A stretch of 24,239 nt of DNA. It comes from Methanimicrococcus sp. (lineage in GTDB: Archaea; Halobacteriota; Methanosarcinia; Methanosarcinales; Methanosarcinaceae). Location: contig WRDC01000008.1 in NCBI GenBank assembly GCA_009783635.1, forward strand, positions 1-24,239, given 5' to 3'. Below are positions 17,601 through 23,330 of this stretch, piece by piece (position 1 is the stretch's first letter; each line of letters opens with the position of its first letter). A model generated the notes under the pieces. That model worked only from the letters and a program-made list of their open reading frames with translations. It ran no database searches and was not told where the DNA came from. Made by a program: the position numbers and the translations under genes.

Positions 17601-17868
17601 GACCGTGCATATCCCAGCCGGGCGTGTCCGCAACGGCGTCTCCGTTCATAGATCTGTATCTTAAAATCGAGTCTTTAATGACTTTGTTCCAGGCTGTTCC
17701 CATGTGGATATGTCCCGTTGTATACGGCGGCCCGTCTACGAAGAAGAATTTTTTGCCGTTCCTGCGGCCTTCGCGTGTTTTATGATACGCGTCGGTCTCC
17801 TGCCAAAACCGGTTGACCTGTTCTTCAACCTTTTTGGTTTCATATTTTTCCGGTATTTCCTGAAGCAT
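14686..17868 (-). CDS. ileS: Isoleucyl-tRNA synthetase, archaeal/eukaryal type
   Basis: Charges tRNA-Ile with isoleucine, with editing of misactivated valine. 1060 residues from ATG 17868. The HIGH-type motif is HIHMG (53-57) after DGPPYTTG, and KMSKS is at 597-601. The CP1 editing insertion is present between them (WTTTPWTIPSN block), and the signature GWDMHGLPIE lies near residue 90. Cys pairs CPRC, CWRC, CPDC and CECG suggest zinc-binding knuckles. The anticodon-binding and C-terminal regions follow at about 660-1060. An in-frame GTG two codons upstream overlaps the Shine-Dalgarno (GAGGTG) that serves the ATG, so the ATG is preferred. Length and layout match archaeal IleRS. It has its own promoter near 17990 and is separated from topA by a repeat-rich spacer. 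Confidence 0.97.
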   Translation of the reverse strand: MLQEIPEKYETKKVEEQVNRFWQETDAYHKTREGRRNGKKFFFVDGPPYTTGHIHMGTAWNKVIKDSILRYRSMNGDAVADTPGWDMHGLPIEVKVEEKLGFRNKKDIETFGVANFIQECKSFAIEKKGDMTHQFKALGVWMDWDNPYMTLKDEYIEAAWWVIQKAYEKELLEKGKRVVNWCPRCETAIADSEVEYMDRDDSSIYVKFPIKGKTDSYVVIWTTTPWTIPSNVAAAVHPDAEYVFVKAVRENGKAETLLIGKESVPLIMKRGRYTSHEILETKKGADLQGLEYTAPLIEEVPAQSEMEHAVYPADYVSLDNTGIVHIAPGHGLDDFFVGTKYGLPIFCPVGPDGAYTKEAGKYAGMNIRDANDIIIQDLKSKDLLLSQGQVTHRYGHCWRCKTAIIYLSTEQWFLDVVKIKDGMLNAIDNDIEWAPEWAGSARFRDWVADARDWCISRQRYWGIPVPIWTCPDCKESAVIGTKKELITKAKLAGDIELHRPYVDEIQFDCECGGQMARTADVFDVWFDSAVASFATLGFPGRTDLFEEMWPADFITEGHDQTRGWFYSQLGASVAAFGKTPYKSVLMHGFTMDKDGKKMSKSLGNVVTPDEVIEKYGADVLRAYCLSSSAPWDDLKFVWEDVATVNRTINILWNVYRFPQPYMILDHFDPSRHPAESLIGSMREEDKWILSRLQSTVIGMTEAMDDKMLHKAVRSLFNFILEDLSRWYIQLVRPRTWTEANDPDKLAVYATLYETYVTLAKLMAPFMPYMSETMYQNLVKSVNDSAPLSVHMNDWPAGKEIFIDKEMEEHMEIVRSVVEASSNARQKAGRKLRWPISEIVVVPNNENVAAALTHLKDVFLEQTNAKNVKVLTVGESWKDLDVSMVPNQSVLGPTFKQNAKKVADALNDAGAKSLKEAFACVDEMELSLIDGTTVTVTPDMVEFEELVPEGIAGSESDCGMVYVNAKLTKELEAEGYMREVVRRIQDMRKEMDLAVDEQITAGIQVEDKYVTSLIEGMTLEIASEVRAGTLNLNQGLPAGDLVKDWDIENIKMVIGISAKKA

Positions 17869-17924
17869 AAACACCTCAACCTCGTTTTAAATGATAAAAA
17901 TGATAATTATGATAATCCGAAAAC

Positions 17925-17965
17925 TTGGAATATAGATTCCAAACACGATTTCAAACACGATTTTA
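17925..17965 (-). promoter_or_regulatory. ileS leader: hairpin and direct repeat
   Basis: On the plus strand TTGGAAT-ATAG-ATTCCAA (17925-17942) is a perfect 7-bp inverted repeat. Next to it AAACACGATTT occurs twice in tandem, spaced 12 nt (17941-17951 and 17953-17963). Both lie between the predicted transcription start (about 17965) and the ATG at 17868, so they may be an RNA element or an operator. Confidence 0.4.
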
Positions 17966-17988
17966 ATGATTGATACTCATTTAATGTA

Positions 17989-17996
17989 CATATAAA
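17989..17996 (-). promoter_or_regulatory. TATA box of ileS
   Basis: Minus strand CTTTATATGTAC; start predicted near 17965, giving a leader of nearly 100 nt. Confidence 0.5.
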
Positions 17997-18055
17997 GATG
18001 TGGAACAAACACTGACCTATCTTAAAAATATTTCGAGGAAAAAAAGTTAAAAAAA

Positions 18056-18245
18056 GAGTTAAAAGAGTTAAAAAAAGTTTAAAAAAGAGTTAAAAGAGTT
18101 AAAAAAAATTAAAAAAAGAGTTAAAAGAGTTAAAAAAAGTTTAAAAAAGAGTTTAAAAAAAGTTAAAAGAGTTAAAAAAAAGTTTAAAAAGGAGTTAAAG
18201 GAGTTGAAAAAAAAGAGTTAAGAGAGGTTTTAAAAAAAGTTTAAA
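18056..18245. repeat. 31-nt A-rich tandem repeat array between topA and ileS
   Basis: Three 31-nt copies start at 18056, 18087 and 18118 (each GAGTTAAAAGAGTTAAAAAA, then a GTTT or ATT and an A-run). Copies one and three are identical. A fourth starts at 18149 with a 12-nt internal insertion, and diverged GAGTT words continue to about 18245. In the topA transcript the array is a long run of T5-T8 tracts following the terminator hairpin. Too low in complexity and without spacers, so not a CRISPR. Confidence 0.8.
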
Positions 18246-18267
18246 GCGCCAATCTTTGCGCTTTAAA
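18240..18267 (-). terminator. topA terminator: 10-bp hairpin followed by T-tracts
   Basis: TTTAAAGCGC (18240-18249) and GCGCTTTAAA (18258-18267) are perfect 10-bp arms around an 8-nt loop, 60 nt past the topA stop. On the minus strand the hairpin runs straight into the T-rich 31-nt repeats. It resembles a bacterial intrinsic terminator, unusual in an archaeon. Confidence 0.65.
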
Positions 18268-18327
18268 GCCGAAAGGATAAAACCGAAAGAATAAAACCAA
18301 AAAAATTATTCTGTTCAAAAAAACGCG

Positions 18328-20649
18328 TTAAAGCACTGATTTCCACTTTATAATATTTTTTTCACTGATGCCTGTTTTCTTTGACAGTTGGGCCGAATCG
18401 GCATCGGCCAAATCCCGAAGCGTTAAGACGCCGGAAGCATTTAATTTATCAAGGGAGGCCGTCCCGAGTCCTTTGATATCGGACAATTCCGTTGGATTCG
18501 CGGCCTTCGCTTCCCGCTCGGCCCTGGCGGCTGCTTTCTCTTTTTTAATCCGCTTCGCCCACTCCGCGGAAGTTTCGGTGACAATGCCGTTTTTCTCGTC
18601 TTCTTCTATTTTCTTCTGCCATTCGTGGTAATTGCACTGCGGGCAGCCGAGTTCCCACGGACGCTTGCCTTCCGTTACCAGTTTGATTTTATACATTTGG
18701 TGCTCGTCACACATTTTATCGGTAACGACAACCTGACCCGTTCGCGGAAGCGGCAGAGAAAAGTCACAATCCGGATAACCGCCGCACCCGATGAAACGGG
18801 ATCCTTTTTTGGATTTTCTGACAATTAAATCAGAGCTGCAGTTCCTGCATTTGCCGACGATTCTGTCCTCAAGGAGACCGGATTGAAGCGAACGGCCGAT
18901 TTCTTCATGATTCTCTTCAAGCTCGTCAAAAATGTTGCCGAGCATTTCGCGCGATTCTTTGAGTACGTCCACCTCCGAAATAGAGCCGTCTGAAATCCGG
19001 TCCATATCCGCTTCCAACTGTTTCGTCATGTCCGGTTTGACAATCGTCGGCGCGTACTGCTCAAGCGTGTCAATCACAGAATAGGCCATGTTCGTTGGCT
19101 GAAGCGGGTTGCCGTGAATGTAATAACGAGAAATCAATTTATTGATAATATCCGCGCGTGTCGCCTTTGTTCCGATGCCCATTTCATCCATCAGACGAAT
19201 GAGACGGCCCTGGCCGTAGCGGCTCGGCGGCTGTGTTTCTTTATCAAATAACTCTTTGTGCGTCACTTTCAGCACATCGCCTTCTTCCACGTGCGGCAGC
19301 ACGCGGTCTTCGGGTTTGTTATAGGGATAATACCAGCGCCATCCTTCCGCGACCAAACGGGAGCCGTTGCTCTTGAACTTTTCGCCGTTGATGTCGATTT
19401 CAATTCTCAGCGTATCCCATTCGGCCTCGCCGGCAAAGGTTGCAAAGAAACGGCGGACAACCAATTCATAGATTTTCCATTCGTCTTCGTTCATGTCCGA
19501 CGGTTTGGCCGGAGCAACGGGGTGAATCGGCGGATGTGCCGGATCTTCTTTTTTACCTTTTGTCGGGTTTAAACCGGATTTGTCGGCGATTTTCAGCAGT
19601 TCTTTGGCGTAAGCGTCAAATTCCGTTCCGCGGAACATTTCAATGAGAGAGCGAAATTCCAAGCTTTCCGGATAAATCGTACTGTCCGTTCTCGGATATG
19701 AAAGGTAGCCGGCTTCATAAAGCGTCTGATACATACGCTTGGCACTGTTAACTGAAATGCCGATGGCGTTGGCGGCCACATAAAATTCGGTTGTGTTAAA
19801 TGGAATGGGAGGCTTTTCTCTGCGCTGTTTTGCTTCAAGCGTTTTGATTTTGGCATCGCCGCCGACAACAACATTTGAAAAAACGCGCTCTGCAAGTTCT
19901 TTTTCGTAAATCCTGTTTGTATAGTATTCGGCAATGAATGAATCGTCATTTTTTGTATGAAGCGTGGCTTCAATTTCCCAATATTCAACGGAAACAAAAG
20001 CTTCGCGCTCTTTCTCCCGTTCCACGATCAAAGCCAATGTCGGGGATTGGACACGGCCGACCGATAAGAAAAGTTTGCCGAGGCGGCCGGCGCAAAGGGA
20101 AATGTAGCGGGTCAGCGACGCGCCCCAAACGAGGTCAATGATTTCGCGGGCGTGGCCGGCGCCTGCCAAATTAAAGTTAACGGTTGTCAAATTCTCAAAA
20201 GCGTGTTTGATATCTTTGGGCGTAATGGCGCTGTAAAGCGCGCGGTTGAATTGAACGTCCGGATTGCCGGATTGTACCAAAGAAAGGGCTTCCACGCCGA
20301 TTAACTCCCCTTCGCGGTCATAGTCGGTCGCAATCGTAACCAAATCGGCAGTTTTGCCGAGGACCTTAAGCGCCGTCACAATTTTTTTGTTTGTTGTAAT
20401 CGGAATGATCTCGGCGTCAATTAAATCTCGGGCGGAATTCTTTTGCCAATTGTTGTACTGATTCGGAAAGTCGATACCGACAACGTGACCGCTGAGACCC
20501 ATAACAATTGTATGGTGACCGTTGTAAGTAAATTCATAAGTTTCAACGCCCAATTTCGGGTAGCGGACCTTCTTGACCTTGTTTTCCGAGAGAATGGCGG
20601 CGATGCGTTTTGCCGCCGTTTCCTTTTCCGTTATGATAAGATGATTCAT
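18328..20649 (-). CDS. topA: DNA topoisomerase I, type IA
   Basis: Relaxes negative supercoils by passing one strand through a transient 5'-phosphotyrosyl break. With the start at 20649 it has 773 residues. The Toprim domain has TEKE (E8) and TDYDREGE with D109, D111 and E113. The catalytic Tyr is Y318 in GYLSYPRTDST. The C terminus has Cys-rich zinc segments (CRNC near 600 with GCGGYPDC; CDEH to CPQC near 655-690), a charged helix rich in Lys/Ala/Glu, and a helix-hairpin-helix tail (LSDIKGLGTASLDKLNASGV, 724 onward). The frame is open to an ATG at 20712 (21 more residues), but that ATG lacks a Shine-Dalgarno, whereas GGAG sits 6 nt before 20649 and NHLIITEK is where family members begin. The longer form remains possible because the TATA box at 20761-20771 would give it a short leader. 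Confidence 0.96.
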   Translation of the reverse strand: MNHLIITEKETAAKRIAAILSENKVKKVRYPKLGVETYEFTYNGHHTIVMGLSGHVVGIDFPNQYNNWQKNSARDLIDAEIIPITTNKKIVTALKVLGKTADLVTIATDYDREGELIGVEALSLVQSGNPDVQFNRALYSAITPKDIKHAFENLTTVNFNLAGAGHAREIIDLVWGASLTRYISLCAGRLGKLFLSVGRVQSPTLALIVEREKEREAFVSVEYWEIEATLHTKNDDSFIAEYYTNRIYEKELAERVFSNVVVGGDAKIKTLEAKQRREKPPIPFNTTEFYVAANAIGISVNSAKRMYQTLYEAGYLSYPRTDSTIYPESLEFRSLIEMFRGTEFDAYAKELLKIADKSGLNPTKGKKEDPAHPPIHPVAPAKPSDMNEDEWKIYELVVRRFFATFAGEAEWDTLRIEIDINGEKFKSNGSRLVAEGWRWYYPYNKPEDRVLPHVEEGDVLKVTHKELFDKETQPPSRYGQGRLIRLMDEMGIGTKATRADIINKLISRYYIHGNPLQPTNMAYSVIDTLEQYAPTIVKPDMTKQLEADMDRISDGSISEVDVLKESREMLGNIFDELEENHEEIGRSLQSGLLEDRIVGKCRNCSSDLIVRKSKKGSRFIGCGGYPDCDFSLPLPRTGQVVVTDKMCDEHQMYKIKLVTEGKRPWELGCPQCNYHEWQKKIEEDEKNGIVTETSAEWAKRIKKEKAAARAEREAKAANPTELSDIKGLGTASLDKLNASGVLTLRDLADADSAQLSKKTGISEKNIIKWKSVL

Positions 20650-20760
20650 TTGAAGCTCCGGTTTTGAATTTGCGGCCGGCTGTAAAACATCCTGCGGCGA
20701 AATATCAAACATGGAAATAAATTAATTTGATTTAACTTGGGTGTTTAAATGGAAAACTGT

Positions 20761-20771
20761 GATTTATATTT
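20761..20771 (-). promoter_or_regulatory. TATA box of topA
   Basis: Minus strand AAATATAAATC; transcription predicted from about 20740, 90 nt before the preferred start. Confidence 0.5.
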
Positions 20772-20862
20772 TTTTGTAACTATCATGGCGCAAAATGGAA
20801 GGATTAACAACAGCGAGAGGATGCTTTGACAAATCAAAACAATCGGCTGAAACCATTCTTAA

Positions 20863-20935
20863 AAATAAAAGAAAAAAAAGTGGCCGGATACAAAAAAATA
20901 AAAGGGAAAATAAAAGAAATTAATAAAAAATTGAT
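20863..20935 (-). terminator. T-tract terminator region of the response-regulator gene
   Basis: On the minus strand several tracts of five to eight T (for example CTTTTTTTTC, ATTTTTTTG) follow one another about 170-240 nt past the stop. Such clustered tracts terminate archaeal RNA polymerase; the distance makes the assignment tentative. Confidence 0.35.
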
Positions 20936-21027
20936 GAAATAAAAGGAAATATGAGTCGGATCTTAATCTTCGGATAATAAGGACATCATTTTTGATAACG
21001 CCTTTTATCCGTATTATTCGATTTGTC

Positions 21028-21043
21028 CGGATTTATAAATCCG
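21028..21043. repeat. 16-nt perfect palindrome
   Basis: CGGATTTATAAATCCG is self-complementary over its whole length, with a TATAAAT core. It lies 62 nt past the response-regulator stop. A protein-binding site is as likely as an RNA hairpin, since there is no loop. Confidence 0.5.
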
Positions 21044-21057
21044 TAGGTGTCTAAACG

Positions 21058-21075
21058 ATTGAATGGGCATTCAAT
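21058..21075. repeat. Inverted repeat ATTGAATG-GG-CATTCAAT
   Basis: Perfect 8-bp arms with a 2-nt centre, 30 nt past the response-regulator stop. Confidence 0.45.
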
Positions 21076-21104
21076 AATTTGATTTGTTGTTCAGAGCGTC
21101 GGAG

Positions 21105-21464
21105 TTAACCGATATATTTCTTGATAACTTCAACGATGTCGGCGCTTTTGGCCGGTTTTCCGATGACTTCTTTGACACCGGCTTTCAGGATATCATCGCC
21201 TTTTGTTGAAGAAAACGCCGTTAACGCAATAACAACGGCTTTAGAATCATATTTCAGTATTTTTTCTGTGGCCTGAATACCATCAATATTTGCCGGCATC
21301 ATGATATCCATAATAACAATGTCGGGGTTGAATTTTTTATAAAGTTCAACTGCTTTTTCACCGTCTTTGGCTTGTTCAACAAGATAGCCCATATTTTGAA
21401 TAATTTGAACAAGAAGGTCACGAAGCAAACTTTCGTCATCAACGACCAGTACTTTTTTTTGCAT
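21105..21464 (-). CDS. Single-domain (CheY-like) response regulator
   Basis: 119 residues, receiver domain only. D9 and D10 (VVDDE) form the acidic pocket, D53 (IVIMDIMMP) is the phospho-acceptor, with T82 and K103 (GKPAK) in the standard places. The ATG at 21464 is chosen because GAGG lies 7 nt upstream; an in-frame start 27 nt further up has no such signal. No output domain follows, so it would act by protein contact or phosphorelay, downstream of a histidine kinase encoded elsewhere: no kinase, che gene or partner lies in this window. Receivers of this kind are common in Methanomicrobia. The upstream region has conspicuous repeats that suggest regulation. Confidence 0.93.
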   Translation of the reverse strand: MQKKVLVVDDESLLRDLLVQIIQNMGYLVEQAKDGEKAVELYKKFNPDIVIMDIMMPANIDGIQATEKILKYDSKAVVIALTAFSSTKGDDILKAGVKEVIGKPAKSADIVEVIKKYIG

Positions 21465-21572
21465 AATAAATCCTCGTAAATTATTAACCAAACTATGTAA
21501 ATATCAAGACCGGAAAACCCGGGCTGAATATTTCCGGAAACATTTGAATCAATCTGTTTCCAATAAAGTTAA

Positions 21573-21580
21573 ATTATAAA
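21573..21580 (-). promoter_or_regulatory. TATA box of the response-regulator gene
   Basis: Minus strand TTTATAAT in GTTATTTATAATTTAAC, about 110 nt before the ATG. The adjacent inverted repeat abuts its upstream (BRE) side. Confidence 0.45.
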
Positions 21581-21647
21581 TAACCTAAGAATAGGTTATA
21601 AAGTATTCGCTAAAAAAGTATTCGCTAAAATAAAACCCTAGCGAATA
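21580..21647. promoter_or_regulatory. Operator-like repeats upstream of the response-regulator TATA box
   Basis: ATAACCTA-AGAA-TAGGTTAT (21580-21599) is a perfect 8-bp inverted repeat touching the TATA box. Immediately upstream, TATTCGCTA occurs at 21604-21612 and 21619-21627 and, inverted, as TAGCGAATA at 21639-21647. Position and symmetry suggest binding sites for a transcription factor; the second and third copies could also pair as a 9-bp hairpin. Confidence 0.5.
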
Positions 21648-21846
21648 ACGCAATAAATTGTATGAAAAACAAACAATATTTTTGATAAAATATATTTTAG
21701 ACAAAAAACATAAAATAAAAAGATGTAATCGGTCATCCGGTCATATATCAAAACAAACGAAAGAAAACAGAGAGTGGGGAAAATCCCCCACCAAAACCAG
21801 ATTTTACTTGGATTTCGCTTGTACTTTCGTTTCTTCCGAACCAAAG

Positions 21847-21918
21847 TGGACTGATCGGGAATTGAACCCGAGGCCTCTACCATGCCAAGGTAGCGATCTT
21901 CCGCTGATCTACCAGCCC
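21847..21918 (-). tRNA. tRNA-Ala (anticodon GGC)
   Basis: 72 nt folding into a full cloverleaf: acceptor GGGCTGG/TCAGTCC with the G3-U70 wobble that marks alanine tRNAs, D stem GATC/GATC, anticodon stem CTACC/GGTAG with loop TTGGCAT, T stem TCGGG/CCCGA with loop TTCAATT, discriminator A. No CCA is encoded and no intron is present. Confidence 0.97.
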
Positions 21919-21975
21919 GATATTGTTTCATAGACCGTTTTTGACGCGGCGCTCGGAATAACACAAGGAATATTT

Positions 21976-21983
21976 GATATAAA
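21976..21983 (-). promoter_or_regulatory. Probable TATA box of tRNA-Ala
   Basis: Minus strand TTTATATC about 60 nt upstream of the mature 5' end, giving a short 5' leader for RNase P to remove. Confidence 0.4.
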
Positions 21984-22049
21984 TAATTGTCGATAAGAAG
22001 TTTAGGGATTCGGGTTCATGAAAAAAAAAAGAAACGGCATGGCAAAACC

Positions 22050-22057
22050 TTTAAATA
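22050..22057 (+). promoter_or_regulatory. Strong TATA box upstream of tRNA-Ile
   Basis: ACCTTTAAATATCAC is a near-consensus archaeal promoter, but about 130 nt before the mature tRNA end, which predicts a leader of about 110 nt. A weaker ATTATAAATC at 22094-22103 could serve instead. Confidence 0.4.
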
Positions 22058-22186
22058 TCACATACATATTAAGTGGTTTGTTGTCTTAGGACAATTATAA
22101 ATCATAATCGATAAACAAATTCTTGAAATTTTTGAGATTTTTCAAGCTGTTTAAGATTTATTTTGAAAACGAACTAAAAACACATT

Positions 22187-22260
22187 GGGCCCGTAGCTTA
22201 GCTTGGTGGAGCGTACGGCTGATAACCGTAAGGTCCTGCGTTCGAATCGCAGCGGGCCCA
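22187..22260 (+). tRNA. tRNA-Ile (anticodon GAT)
   Basis: 74 nt cloverleaf: acceptor GGGCCCG/CGGGCCC, D stem GCTT/GAGC with 9-nt loop, anticodon stem TACGG/CCGTA with loop CTGATAA, T stem CTGCG/CGCAG with loop TTCGAAT, discriminator A. No intron, no encoded CCA. Confidence 0.97.
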
Positions 22261-22712
22261 TTTGAAAATCATAATTAATACTCATAAAACAGAGTAAGTA
22301 AAATAATTTTAATACTTCCATTAATATATGTTGAAACTGAATCAACAACTTTAAAAATATTGGTGTATTTATCAAATCATTTAAATTATAAAAAATAATA
22401 ACCGTATATAATATCTTTTGTGATTAATTTTATTGATTTTGGCTTCAAACATGAGAGAGAATGTTATTTTGTGTTTTGAATACCAAATTATATAAAGGAT
22501 AAAGTATAAGTAGTATAACTATATATACGAACTATTAAAAAGTTAACATACTTTTATAAAGTATACGATATATTCTTTATTAGAAATGTTAATTTTATGG
22601 AGAAGGGAATATTCACCGGACTCTATAAATGACATTTAGACAAAGCTTAAAAAATAAAAAATTTCTGAAAAAATAAAAAACGTAAAAACGAACAACCGAT
22701 AGAGGAAAAAAA
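22261..22712. other. AT-rich spacer between tRNA-Ile and the winged-helix gene
   Basis: No gene seen. Three TATA-like elements point toward the regulator gene: TTATATAAAG (22488-22497), TTTTATAAAG (22552-22561, inside an inverted repeat) and CTATAAAT (22623-22630, best spaced). I cannot tell which is used. Confidence 0.6.
22548..22564. promoter_or_regulatory. Inverted repeat around a TATA-like element upstream of the winged-helix gene
   Basis: ATACTT-TTATA-AAGTAT is a perfect 6-bp inverted repeat with a TATA core; another AAGTATA word occurs at 22502-22508. It could be an operator, possibly for the regulator itself. Confidence 0.4.
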
Positions 22713-23075
22713 ATGAGTGAACAATACATAAGTAAAGACTCCGAAATGGTGGAGCTTTTGAGGAAATTGGACATCAGCAGACCTGTCGCAAAAACGCTTG
22801 CCTGCCTGTCGGACGGCAGAGAACTGACATCTCATTCTATTGAAATGTCATCCGGTCTCAGACAGCCGGAAGTCAGCATTGCGATGCGCTACCTCAAAAA
22901 CAACAGCTGGATTGACATCCGCGAAGAAAAAAGAGACAACGGCAAAGGCAGACCTGTTAAATATTACAAATTAACCGTGCCGATGGACAAAATCATTGAG
23001 AAAATCGAGGAAGGCATCCTTGAAGAAAGAAAGATGATTTTAAGAAACATTGAAGAGCTGAAGAAGATCTCTTGA
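22713..23075 (+). CDS. Winged-helix transcriptional regulator (ArsR/MarR-like)
   Basis: 120 residues. The start is well supported by GAGG 8 nt before the ATG. Residues about 10-90 form a winged helix-turn-helix: a helix around MVELLRKL, a turn SRPVAKTLACLSDG, the recognition helix around RQPEVSIAMRYLKNN (53-67), and a basic wing with KRDNGKGRPVKYYKLT. Residues 91-120 form a single amphipathic charged helix (IIEKIEEGILEERKMILRNI), probably for dimerisation. No ligand- or metal-binding cysteines are seen. Family placement is by fold pattern; I do not recognise a named orthologue, and the regulon is unknown. It stands alone, downstream of tRNA-Ile and convergent with the UPF0210 gene. Confidence 0.85.
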   Translation: MSEQYISKDSEMVELLRKLDISRPVAKTLACLSDGRELTSHSIEMSSGLRQPEVSIAMRYLKNNSWIDIREEKRDNGKGRPVKYYKLTVPMDKIIEKIEEGILEERKMILRNIEELKKIS

Positions 23076-23088
23076 GATCTCCTTTGAA

Positions 23089-23113
23089 CTTTTTCCCTTT
23101 TTTTTATATTTTA
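23089..23113 (+). terminator. T-tract terminator of the winged-helix gene
   Basis: TTTTTCCC followed by eight T and ATATTTTAA, 15-40 nt past the stop; a typical archaeal terminator. Confidence 0.55.
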
Positions 23114-23186
23114 AATCAAATGACAAATATAGTCGTTTTTTAACCAGATTCACGTCACAAATTTTCATTTTAAAGGGTCATGATGA

Positions 23187-23267
23187 GAGTAGCCGTCATT
23201 TGACGCCCAAATCGGCCTACACAGATGAAAAATAAAAAGCGCCGCCGAGATTGTGAAGAATCGGCGC
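23187..23267. repeat. Hairpins in the convergent 3' region
   Basis: Two structured pieces lie between the convergent genes. GTAGCCG...CGGCCTAC (23188-23219) encloses GTCA-TT-TGAC. A G+C-rich pair CGCCGAGATT / AATCGGCG (23243-23266) forms an 8-bp stem with a 2-nt bulge. They could help stop transcription from both sides. Confidence 0.4.
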
Positions 23268-23296
23268 CGTCGAAATGATATCTTGCAATAAAAACC

Positions 23297-23312
23297 AAAA
23301 AAGGCCAAAAAA
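23297..23312 (-). terminator. T-tract terminator of the UPF0210 gene
   Basis: Minus strand CCTTTTTTGGCCTTTTTTGG, two T6 tracts about 20-35 nt past the TAA at 23331-23333. Confidence 0.5.
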
Positions 23313-23330
23313 GGATTGAATCGTTTGGTA

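Larger units (their letters stand above)
17869..18327. other. Spacer between topA and ileS: terminator, repeat array and ileS leader
   Basis: No gene seen. Read along the minus strand it contains the topA terminator hairpin (18240-18267), the 31-nt A/G-rich array (18056 to about 18245), the ileS TATA box (17989-17996) and the ileS leader with a direct repeat and a hairpin (17925-17965). Confidence 0.75.
20650..21104. other. Spacer between the response regulator and topA
   Basis: No gene seen. It holds the topA promoter, an A-rich block at 20863-20935 that reads as T-tracts in the response-regulator transcript (likely terminator), and two inverted repeats just past the regulator's stop: CGGATTTATAAATCCG (21028-21043, a 16-nt perfect palindrome) and ATTGAATG-GG-CATTCAAT (21058-21075). 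Confidence 0.65.
21465..21846. other. Spacer between tRNA-Ala and the response-regulator gene
   Basis: No gene seen. It contains the regulator's promoter region with its inverted repeat and TATTCGCTA repeats (21573-21647); the remainder is AT-rich. Confidence 0.65.

Noticed and set aside
18056..18245. CRISPR array
   Set aside because: The 31-nt units are contiguous low-complexity copies with no unique spacers and no cas genes nearby.
20650..20712. N-terminal extension of topA from ATG 20712
   Set aside because: Open and in frame, but it has no Shine-Dalgarno; GGAG before 20649 and family alignment favour the shorter form. Kept as a stated alternative.
20784..20829. Short plus-strand frame starting ATGGCGCAAAATGG
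   Set aside because: Only about 15 codons, no ribosome site, and it lies in the topA promoter region.
23178..23235. C/D-box small RNA (ATGATGA at 23179-23185)
   Set aside because: A box C-like word is present, but no CTGA D or D' box lies at the right distance, and the region is better explained by hairpins.
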